In this document: in pieces, positions 8,919 to 16,589 of the stretch
Position numbering within the stretch: position 1 is the stretch's first letter
Layout of the letters: each line of letters opens with the position of its first letter
DNA from: Nostoc sp. NMS9
Lineage (GTDB): Bacteria; Cyanobacteriota; Cyanobacteriia; Cyanobacteriales; Nostocaceae
Length of the DNA stretch: 64,000 nucleotides
Assembly (NCBI RefSeq): GCF_017114995.1
Contig: NZ_JABXKL010000074.1
Span: forward strand, 62,001-126,000
Reading direction: 5' to 3'
Notes under the pieces: model-generated
Told to the model about the DNA's origin: nothing
Databases searched by the model: none
The model's input: the letters and a program-made list of their open reading frames with translations, nothing else
Translations under genes and position numbers: made by a program

Positions 8919-11123
8919 TCAGCTCTCACAATCCTTCTGCACCAGACAATTTCTTCCTTGTGCTTTTGCCTGGTAGAGTCCTTGGTCAGCAGCAGCAATT
9001 AAGGTTGCAGGAGATAATTGGCTATGAGGAGTGATGGTTGCCACACCAAGACTTAGGGTAATGAATTCACTGACCTGAGAATGGGGATGAGGCATTTGTA
9101 ATGCACTAACATTGATCTGAATATCTCTTGCAACTGCAATGGCCCCTTCAATATCAGTATTCGGCAAAATAACTGCAAACTCTTCTCCGCCATAACGAGC
9201 AACTAAATCAGCGGGGTGTTTAACTGTCTGAGATATTGCCTTAGCAACCTGTCTAAGTGCATCATCTCCTGCCAGATGTCCATGCGTATCGTTGTAAAGC
9301 TTAAAGTAATCGACATCACACAAAATCAAAGATAACGAACCTTGCTCTCGTGCCAACCATTGCCACTGCGTGTTTAATGTGTCATCAAAGCAGCGTCGAT
9401 TTGCCACTTGGGTTAGACCATCGGAACAGGCAAGGCGCTGTAATTCCTGGTTTGCTTGTTGTAATTGGTGGTAAAGTTCTGATTGCTGAATAGCGATCGC
9501 AGCTTGACCTGCCAACTGGTTAAACAAGTTAATCTCCGATTGCTGCCATTGTCTGGGATGACGGCATTGGTGAGCAATCAATAATCCCCACAAACACCCT
9601 TGCTGCAAAATTGGTACGACAAGGTTTGCCCGGATTTGCAGACTTCTGAGGAGGTCAACATGACACGGTGATAGACCCGCATTTTCAATGTCTTCGATCG
9701 CTCTGGTGTTACCTTGTTGATAGTAAGCTGCATGCGTGGATTGAAAGCAGGTATCCATGACGTGAAATCCAAAAATCGACATGCACCCTTCTGCTAAGGA
9801 TTCTACAGCGACTAACCCACTCCAGTCTGGCTCAAACTGGTAAATCAGCACTCGGTCTACCTCAAACAGTTGTCGCACTTCCGTTGCTGTGATTTGCAAA
9901 ATCTCGTCTAACTCCAACGATTGGCGAATGCGCTGCGTCACAGCTGCGACAATTCGCTCAGACTCGCTTTGGTGTTGGACATGCTCAACCTGCTTAGAAT
10001 GTGCCGATGCTACAGTTAACGCGATCTGCTCAAAGTAAGGGGTTGTGGTGACAGGCGCTGCACTGGGTTTACCAATTAAATAGCCTTGAGCAAGATTTGC
10101 ACCTCGTTCTCGCAACCAATTCAGTTCCTCAATGCACTCAATTCCTTCAGCAACGGTCTGAATGTTTAACTTTTGAGTAATCTCTAGAAGCTTCTCGGTA
10201 ATCGAAGCTTTGTAAAGGTCTTGATGTACATCTCGAATTAACTCCATATCCAGCTTGATAAAGTCTGGACGTAACTGATGCAGCAAGTTGAGGCTGGAAT
10301 AGCCAGAACCGAGATCGTCAAGAGCGATTAAAAACCCTTCACTCCGGTAGTATTGAAGCACTGCCTTGAGGTGGGCTAAATCTTGAGGATTGTCTGACTC
10401 TACGACTTCAAAAACAACGCGATCGTGGGAAATTCCGGCAGTATCAATTGCCTCTACCGTACTACGTAGGCAAAAAACTGGGTCATAAAGTGACGTTGGT
10501 GCAAAATTGATGAAGATGTGCCCACTCACTTGATAGCGGCTGAATTGAGTGATTGTGCTCAGACGAGCAACTTGGTCGAGTTGTGGTAGAAGTCCGGCTT
10601 CGGTTGCTAACTCCACAATTGGTGTTGGTAGCACTAAATTGCCTTGTTCATCCAGCCCTCGCAAGAGCGATTCATATCCAAAAATTTGCGATGTATCGTT
10701 AATTGAGACAATTGGTTGGAAGTAACTGGTGAATCGTTCCGTTGCCAGCATTTCAACCAGCCAGTCGGATTGGTTCAACTTAATGAAGCGTTGTAATGAG
10801 GCTATGTCACTAAAATCATGGAGTTGAGGTTGGAAAGTGCCTTCAATGAAAAGGACTTGCGTCTCTTTTAATTCTCTTGGTGCAAGTAGTTTGGCCAGGT
10901 TACGAGCAATTTCTAGGGACTGTCCGGGTCTACACTCCAAACTCAAACCTGGTCGCTCGTGCATCAGTTCATACTTAAGGGCAAACTGCTGTAGGTAGGA
11001 GGTGACTTTTATCAGGGTATGTGAAACGGGGAACCAGAGAAAGAGCCTACCTGCTTCCTTAGTCCGGCAGCGTGCAACATTGCGACAAGCACAGGTTTTG
11101 GAGATAGGACATATTTGGCTCAT
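8919..11123 (-). CDS. EAL - cyanobacteriochrome-like GAF (DXCF) - GGDEF c-di-GMP protein
   Basis: A 734-residue protein with domains EAL (about 125-355), GAF (about 395-555) and GGDEF (about 565-730). The EAL signature reads ESL, but downstream catalytic-type residues look intact (FINFAP, FEVVES, LDDLGSGYSSL, FIKLD, VAEGIE, AQGYLIGKP). The GGDEF motif is RYGGEEF (active type); the inhibitory RxxD site reads HPAD. The GAF holds DTCF (Asp457, Cys459) and SPCHVDLL (Cys487, His488). The 28-residue Cys-Cys spacing equals that of DXCF cyanobacteriochromes such as TePixJ (Cys494/Cys522), so it probably binds a bilin and senses short-wavelength light. The first 19 residues hold four cysteines (C5, C11, C13, C19), possibly a metal site. 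Inferred role: light-tuned synthesis or breakdown of cyclic di-GMP in the cytoplasm. No transmembrane segment seen. Confidence 0.88.
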   Translation of the reverse strand: MSQICPISKTCACRNVARCRTKEAGRLFLWFPVSHTLIKVTSYLQQFALKYELMHERPGLSLECRPGQSLEIARNLAKLLAPRELKETQVLFIEGTFQPQLHDFSDIASLQRFIKLNQSDWLVEMLATERFTSYFQPIVSINDTSQIFGYESLLRGLDEQGNLVLPTPIVELATEAGLLPQLDQVARLSTITQFSRYQVSGHIFINFAPTSLYDPVFCLRSTVEAIDTAGISHDRVVFEVVESDNPQDLAHLKAVLQYYRSEGFLIALDDLGSGYSSLNLLHQLRPDFIKLDMELIRDVHQDLYKASITEKLLEITQKLNIQTVAEGIECIEELNWLRERGANLAQGYLIGKPSAAPVTTTPYFEQIALTVASAHSKQVEHVQHQSESERIVAAVTQRIRQSLELDEILQITATEVRQLFEVDRVLIYQFEPDWSGLVAVESLAEGCMSIFGFHVMDTCFQSTHAAYYQQGNTRAIEDIENAGLSPCHVDLLRSLQIRANLVVPILQQGCLWGLLIAHQCRHPRQWQQSEINLFNQLAGQAAIAIQQSELYHQLQQANQELQRLACSDGLTQVANRRCFDDTLNTQWQWLAREQGSLSLILCDVDYFKLYNDTHGHLAGDDALRQVAKAISQTVKHPADLVARYGGEEFAVILPNTDIEGAIAVARDIQINVSALQMPHPHSQVSEFITLSLGVATITPHSQLSPATLIAAADQGLYQAKAQGRNCLVQKDCES

Positions 11124-11517
11124 AGCTAAATAATTTGCTCAATCCGATTTACTCTATTATTCCCACTATTTTTAGTGTAAAAGATAAACTATACTTCAAA
11201 TACGTGAAGATTTGATGAGTTAAGTAAGCTGAATAATTTAGCTGAGTAAGTGACTCAGGAACACATACCAAAATTTATACTAAAAGCCCAAGTAATTGCC
11301 GATATGTTTTGTGCAATTAAGCAACAGAATGAGGAGTTATATTAACAATTTAAGTTACAAAAAAAAGGCAAAATCAGCAAGATTAGGAACAGCTATTAGC
11401 TATATTAATTCAGAGTAAATATATCTTTTTGAAGAATGAATCTACCTCAATAAACAACAAAATCTTTGAAACAAGTTAATAAATTAAGCCATGAATCAAA
11501 GAGCTTTCACCCTAAAT

Positions 11518-11541
11518 CCCTCTCCCAAAATTGGGAGAGGG
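11518..11541. repeat. Inverted repeat of the CCCTCTCCCAA family
   Basis: CCCTCTCCCAA (11518-11528) and TTGGGAGAGGG (11531-11541) form an 11-bp perfect hairpin. It is followed by related sequence (CCCTATTTTGGGAGAAGGGG) up to 11586, where a MITE-like insertion begins. It is a common intergenic repeat type in cyanobacteria. The rest of 11124-11517 is AT-rich with no gene seen; it presumably carries the promoter of the EAL-GAF-GGDEF gene. Confidence 0.6.
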
Positions 11542-11596
11542 ACTTTGAAATTGGCTCCCCTTGTCCCTATTTTGGGAGAAGGGGTTGGGGGATGAG

Positions 11597-11750
11597 CAAT
11601 ACGGTTCGGTTAGGTTTTTTGATGAAAATTCTAGATCGCAAAGATGCGATAAATCATCACAAAGACGCGATAAATCGCCGTCAAGACGAAAGATTGATTA
11701 TTGTAGAGACGGCGATTCATCGCGTCTCTTGCCTTAACCGAACAGTATTG
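11597..11750. mobile_element. MITE-like element, 154 bp, with ~18-bp terminal inverted repeats and 10-bp target duplication
   Basis: The left end CAATACGGTTCGGTTAGG (11597-11614) matches the inverted right end CAATACTGTTCGGTTAAGG (11732-11750 read on the minus strand) with one substitution and one extra base. Identical GGGGGATGAG copies flank it directly at 11587-11596 and 11751-11760, as expected for a target-site duplication. Removing the element and one duplicate rejoins a plausible intergenic repeat. The interior carries several GACGCGAT/ATCGCGTC half-palindromes but no credible protein. Confidence 0.75.
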
Positions 11751-11898
11751 GGGGGATGAGGGCGAATTTTGCATTTGTGCAAGTGGTCTATTGAATGGTT
11801 TTGGGGAAAATATCTAATGTTGGTATTTCTTCCACGAATAAATTTATCAATTTCTCGTGTAGGGATATTTACGCAGTTTATGCACCGCGACTGAATAC

Positions 11899-14800
11899 TC
11901 AGACATTCCCACTTCTACCAATTAGAGTTGCAATTGCCTTGACTAACTCATCTGGTTCGACGGGTTTGGAAAGATGCTTTTGAAAGCCTGATTCAAGTGC
12001 TTGTTGCTGATTGATTTCTCCGGCATAAGCAGTTAAAGCGATCGCCGGAATTTGTTTGGCTTGGTTTGCCTGCAATGCTTTAACTTGGCGCATTAGCATA
12101 TAGCCATCCATCTCTGGCATCCCAATATCACTAAGTAGCATATCTGGTTCTGACTCTGCCAAGACTTGTAGTGCTTCTTTTGCTGATGTCACTGCTGTCA
12201 CTATTGCTCCAGCCTGTTCTAGTACAAATGTGTGGAAGTCACGGGTATCATCGTCATCATCTACAACTAAGATTTGGATGCCTGCAAGGATTTCAGTTGG
12301 AGGAGAAGGATTTAATGCAGCAACATTTATGTTTTGTTTTGCAGTTAAATCTTTTTTAATTAGTGGTAGCCTGACTCGGAAAATAGCTCCTTGCCCTTCA
12401 CCTAAACTTTCTGCCCAAATCGTGCCGCCATGTAATTCGATCAAATGACGCACAATTGCTAACCCTAATCCCAATCCACCAAATTTTCGGGTTGTCGTGC
12501 CATCAGCCTGACGAAAATATTCAAATACATAAGGGAGGAAGTCAGGGCTGATTCCCTTACCTGTGTCGCTGACGGTAATCTGAGCTTGAGCGTCAAGGCG
12601 CTCTAGTTGAATATCAATTTTTCCTCCTTCAGGAGTGAATTTAACAGCATTCGATAAGAGATTCCAAATAACTTGTTGTAAACGACCGGAATCACCCAAA
12701 ACTTGCCCGAAAGAAGCATCCAGCATCGTCTGAATTTGAATATTTTTAGCTTCTGCTGCCAAACGGACTGTTTCCAATCCCCCCTCAATCACAAGTACTA
12801 GGTTGACAGGTAACATCTTCAGGTTGAGCTTGCCTTGTAAGATCCGAGAGACATCAAGCAAATCTTCAATTAGTTGAGCTTGTAATTGAGCATTCCGCTC
12901 AATAGTTGCGATCGCTTTCTTCAATCCTGCTGTGTCAAACTCACGAGTCTGCAAGAGTCTCGCCCAACCAAGAATCGGATTGAGAGGCGATCGCAATTCA
13001 TGGGAAAGCACCGCCAGAAACTCATCTTTAATCCGGTTGGCTTTTTCGGCTTCAGTTCTGGCAGCTTGCTCAAGTTCTAGGAGGCGATCGCGTTCGGCTT
13101 CTGCGACTTTGCGTTCGGTAATGTCAATTACTGAGCCGATGTAACCTTTAAACTGACCGTCCATTCCAAACCACGGATTAGCCGCATCGATGCAAGAGCG
13201 ATATTTGCCATCTTTGCGCCGCAAGCGGTACTCCAAACGGAAAGCCGAGCAACTCCTATTAGCTTCCAAAAAAATATTCTTAGCATAATTGCTGTCCTCT
13301 GGATGCACAGCATTTAACCAGCCAAATCCCAGACCTATTTCCTCGGTCTGACCTGTAAAATCGTACCAGCTTTGACTGAGATAGGTGCAGTGGCTATTGG
13401 CGTCTGTTACCCAAACCATGAAGGGGGCATTATCAGCCATGTTGCGGAACTTTTCTTCGCTTTCACGAAGTGCTTTTTCTGCCTGTTTGCGATCGCTAAT
13501 GTCTGTAACAAAAATGCTGACTCCTTCTACAAAGGGGTAGATGCGATTCTCAAACCAGCGCTGCCAAGGTGCATAAAAGTATTCAAACTGAACAACAGTG
13601 TTTTGGACAATCGCTCGATGAACCTGGGTATCAAACTCGCTTTGAACCATATCGGGAAAAACTTCCCAAACGATCTTGCCTAACAACTCTTCTTTTGGGA
13701 TGCCAACAACATCTGCTACGCGATCGTTGACAAAGGTATAACGCCACTCTCGATCCAACACAAAGAACTGGTCTTGGATGCCAGCTATGACAGTCTCTAG
13801 GTGTGCTTTGGCGACCTCAGCTTCAATTCGCAACCCTTGCTCGCGTTCCATTGCCTCTTGGCGGAGACGAGCCATTTTTAGGGCTGCTTCTACCCGCGCC
13901 AACAATTCACGGGCAGAGAAAGGTTTAATCAGATAATCATCGGCTCCCGCTTCTAACCCTTCCACCCGTGCCTCTTCCCCTGCCCGTGCCGACAACAGAA
14001 TGATTGGAACTTTTTGCGTCAGCGGATCGGCTCGTAATGCTTGCAGCAGTCCAAAGCCATCTAATCCAGGCATCATAACATCTGTCAGTACCAAATCTGG
14101 GACATGTCCACGAGCAGAATCCAAAGCAGCTAAACCGTCTGGCATTGCTTCCACTTCATATTGCTGACTTAATAGCCGATTGACATAATCACGCATATCT
14201 GCGTTGTCGTCAACTAGAAGAATTCGGGCAGAGGGAGCAGAGGGGCAGAGGGGCAGAGGGAAAAATACTTCCTTCTCCCCTGCCCCCCTGCTCACGCCAG
14301 TTGCTACAACGGAGGGAACCTCCGCAACGCACTGGCTCCCCTGCTCCCCTGCTTCTTCCGGTAGCCACCGCAGGGCTTCTTCTAAATAAGGTGTTGCACC
14401 TAATGCAGTTGAAGCTAAAGTTCGCGGGGCACTAATCCGGTCTGGAGGCAAATGAGCATATCCTGTTGGAATTGATACAGTAAAGCAACTGCCTACTCCG
14501 AGAAGACTGGTAACATCAACTGTTCCACCATGCATTTGCACCAATTCTTGCACCAGTGATAATCCAATTCCTGACCCTTCAAAAGTTCGTCCTTGCGCCC
14601 CTTTGACGCGGTGGAATCGTTCAAAAAGGTGGGGGATTTCTGCGGCTGGAATACCGATTCCTGTGTCTTTGACTGCAAACTCAATATGGTCATTTGACCA
14701 CTGCAAACTGACTGCAATTTCTCCAGCCATCGTGAACTTGAAGGCATTCGAGAGCAGGTTAAGAACAATTTTTTCCCACATCTCCCGATCTACATACACT

Positions 14801-16206
14801 GGTGCTGGCAGGGAAGGACAATTGACTAATAACTGCATCCCTGCCCGTTCTACTGCTGAACGAAATACACTAGCTAGTTCTGCGGTGAAGGTGGCAAGGT
14901 TGGTGGGTTCATAAGAGGCTTGAACCCTTCCGGCTTCAATGCGTGAAAAATCTAGCAAGCTGTTGACCAGTTTCAGCAGCCGAAGTCCGTTGCGTTGCAC
15001 CATTTCTAGCTGCTCTTGTTTTTTGGCTGGAAGCAGAGTAGCACAAGTGGTTAAGGTGTCCTCTAATGGCCCCAACATCAGGGTAAGTGGGGTACGGAAC
15101 TCATGGCTGACGTTGCTGAAAAAGACGGTTTTGGCGCGATCGATTTCTGCCAAGGCTTCAGCGCGTTTGCGTTCTTCTTCGTAAGCTTGGGCGTTAGCGA
15201 TGCTGGCTGCAATTTGAGCCGCAACTAAATCAATGAATCCTTGATAATTGTCGTCGAATAGCCTGAAGGGGTTCAAACCAGCGATTAATATACCAGCTTT
15301 TCCAGTTTGACCGGATGGGGCAATGGGTACTGCGATCGCTTCGTGGGGCGATCGCTGCCAAACGCCACAGGGTAGACTACTAAAAGACACTTCCAAATCA
15401 GAAATTAATTTTGGCCGATGCGTTTTAATCACTTCCGCAAAGGGCCAAACCCCATCAGCATCGAGAGCCACTGTTTCTGGAACTGCTATGTGGTTTTGCT
15501 CGATGCGGCACGTTCCAGCCAGAAAAACTTCCTGCTTATCGGGATCGACCAGATAAATCATTGCGAAAGGGAGATCGTAAGGGTTGCTCTCCAGACAACT
15601 CGCACTTAGCGTACAGGCTTCATCAAATGTCCGCGCGTCTGCCGTCCTCGCCGCTAGTTCGCGCAAAAGTGCCAACTGACGCTCACTGATAATCCGCTGC
15701 GTGTCGTCTGTGTTGGCGCAGATGATCCCACCTGTGTCGCCCTGGTCATTAGGAACCGGGCTATATGAAAAAGTATAATAGGTTTCTTCTGGGTAGCCGT
15801 TGCGCTCCATAATTAGCAGCAGCGCTTCGTCGTAAGTACCCTCATTCTTCAGCATCGCTGATTCGGCGCGAGGCGCAACCTGATCCCAAATTTCCCGCCA
15901 CACGTATGAAGCTGGCTGCCCAAGTGCTTCTGGATGTTTGCCGCCAATAATCGCCTTGTAAGCGTCGTTGTAAAGGTTAATCAGTTCCTCGCCCCACCAA
16001 ACAAACATAGGTTGACGGGAAGTTAGCATAATTCGCACGGCAGTCTTCAAACTCTGTGGCCAGTGCTGTGTTGGGCCAAGGGACGTTTTTGACCAATCCT
16101 GTTCTCGCATCCTAGCACCCATTTCACCTCCACCGATAAGGAAATTTACGTCGGCGTTGCTTGCTAACGTTGACTCGTTCTTCATTAATTCCTCTCGATT
16201 AATCAT
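11899..16206 (-). CDS. Double hybrid sensor histidine kinase (PAS-GAF-HK-REC-PAS-PAS-HK-REC)
   Basis: A 1435-residue soluble protein. Order: N-terminal PAS-like domain (about 30-175), GAF (about 185-345), HisKA with phospho-acceptor His368 (SHEFRTP) and HATPase (to about 590), receiver with Asp709 (LTDVMMPG), two PAS domains (about 785-1045), second HisKA with His1069 (SHELRSP) and HATPase, and a final receiver with Asp1360 (SDIGMPEMDG). Two complete kinase-receiver modules in one chain suggest an internal phosphorelay; there is no HPt or DNA-binding output, so a separate partner is expected. Residues about 616-660, between the first HATPase and receiver, are encoded by repeat DNA and look like a harmless linker insertion. 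A second in-frame ATG (codon 8) is an equally good start. The upstream gene encodes the EF-hand/Erv protein 383 nt away. The signal sensed is unknown. Confidence 0.92.
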   Translation of the reverse strand: MINREELMKNESTLASNADVNFLIGGGEMGARMREQDWSKTSLGPTQHWPQSLKTAVRIMLTSRQPMFVWWGEELINLYNDAYKAIIGGKHPEALGQPASYVWREIWDQVAPRAESAMLKNEGTYDEALLLIMERNGYPEETYYTFSYSPVPNDQGDTGGIICANTDDTQRIISERQLALLRELAARTADARTFDEACTLSASCLESNPYDLPFAMIYLVDPDKQEVFLAGTCRIEQNHIAVPETVALDADGVWPFAEVIKTHRPKLISDLEVSFSSLPCGVWQRSPHEAIAVPIAPSGQTGKAGILIAGLNPFRLFDDNYQGFIDLVAAQIAASIANAQAYEEERKRAEALAEIDRAKTVFFSNVSHEFRTPLTLMLGPLEDTLTTCATLLPAKKQEQLEMVQRNGLRLLKLVNSLLDFSRIEAGRVQASYEPTNLATFTAELASVFRSAVERAGMQLLVNCPSLPAPVYVDREMWEKIVLNLLSNAFKFTMAGEIAVSLQWSNDHIEFAVKDTGIGIPAAEIPHLFERFHRVKGAQGRTFEGSGIGLSLVQELVQMHGGTVDVTSLLGVGSCFTVSIPTGYAHLPPDRISAPRTLASTALGATPYLEEALRWLPEEAGEQGSQCVAEVPSVVATGVSRGAGEKEVFFPLPLCPSAPSARILLVDDNADMRDYVNRLLSQQYEVEAMPDGLAALDSARGHVPDLVLTDVMMPGLDGFGLLQALRADPLTQKVPIILLSARAGEEARVEGLEAGADDYLIKPFSARELLARVEAALKMARLRQEAMEREQGLRIEAEVAKAHLETVIAGIQDQFFVLDREWRYTFVNDRVADVVGIPKEELLGKIVWEVFPDMVQSEFDTQVHRAIVQNTVVQFEYFYAPWQRWFENRIYPFVEGVSIFVTDISDRKQAEKALRESEEKFRNMADNAPFMVWVTDANSHCTYLSQSWYDFTGQTEEIGLGFGWLNAVHPEDSNYAKNIFLEANRSCSAFRLEYRLRRKDGKYRSCIDAANPWFGMDGQFKGYIGSVIDITERKVAEAERDRLLELEQAARTEAEKANRIKDEFLAVLSHELRSPLNPILGWARLLQTREFDTAGLKKAIATIERNAQLQAQLIEDLLDVSRILQGKLNLKMLPVNLVLVIEGGLETVRLAAEAKNIQIQTMLDASFGQVLGDSGRLQQVIWNLLSNAVKFTPEGGKIDIQLERLDAQAQITVSDTGKGISPDFLPYVFEYFRQADGTTTRKFGGLGLGLAIVRHLIELHGGTIWAESLGEGQGAIFRVRLPLIKKDLTAKQNINVAALNPSPPTEILAGIQILVVDDDDDTRDFHTFVLEQAGAIVTAVTSAKEALQVLAESEPDMLLSDIGMPEMDGYMLMRQVKALQANQAKQIPAIALTAYAGEINQQQALESGFQKHLSKPVEPDELVKAIATLIGRSGNV
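14227..14356. repeat. Composite repeat inside the histidine kinase gene
   Basis: GGGGCAG/CCCCTGCT-type purine-rich tracts (14231-14260 and 14274-14293, again 14336-14353) flank a 42-nt imperfect palindrome at 14294-14335. The palindrome has ends GCCAGT and ACTGGC and an inner GGAGGGAACCTCC hairpin. It is read in frame as a low-complexity linker of the kinase. The GCCAGT...ACTGGC unit matches a repeat I know as common in Nostoc intergenic regions. Confidence 0.6.
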
Positions 16207-16535
16207 GTGTCGGTTACAGGCTACATCGGTGGTTGTCTTTTAGGAAAAATCCTCTATAAATTAGACCTTTACGCTTCTAAAGAGTCATTTTAGAGGATAT
16301 TCAAAGGCATATACAGCGTGAGATGCCAACTCTGCTGTGACTTTTCAAAACATTGAAATTGCCTTTTTGGGGCAAGTTTCTACTTTGGCTATTTTTATTT
16401 TCTCCTTTATATCATCGATATTTCAAGCTACCAAGGGCGATTCTCATTAGACAATCCATAATGTTGCAACGGCGCTAGCCACAAGCATTTGGCACACTGT
16501 AGGTCAAGCAGACGGGTTTTAATGGGTCGCGCTAA

Positions 16536-16572
16536 AATTCCCCTGCCGACGAAACTTTGAAGGAGGGGAATT
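16536..16572 (-). terminator. Possible intrinsic terminator of the EF-hand/Erv gene
   Basis: AATTCCCCT (16536-16544) pairs with AGGGGAATT (16564-16572) across a 19-nt loop. It begins 18 nt after the stop codon of the EF-hand gene, and on the minus strand the stem is followed by a short TTT tract. The long loop makes it a weak call. The remaining intergenic sequence to 16206 shows nothing else. Confidence 0.4.
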
Positions 16573-16589
16573 AAAACATTCCTAAGTTT

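Noticed and set aside
11466..11759. 97-codon plus-strand frame at the MITE-like element
   Set aside because: It is composed of repeat and MITE sequence; the peptide has no domain character.
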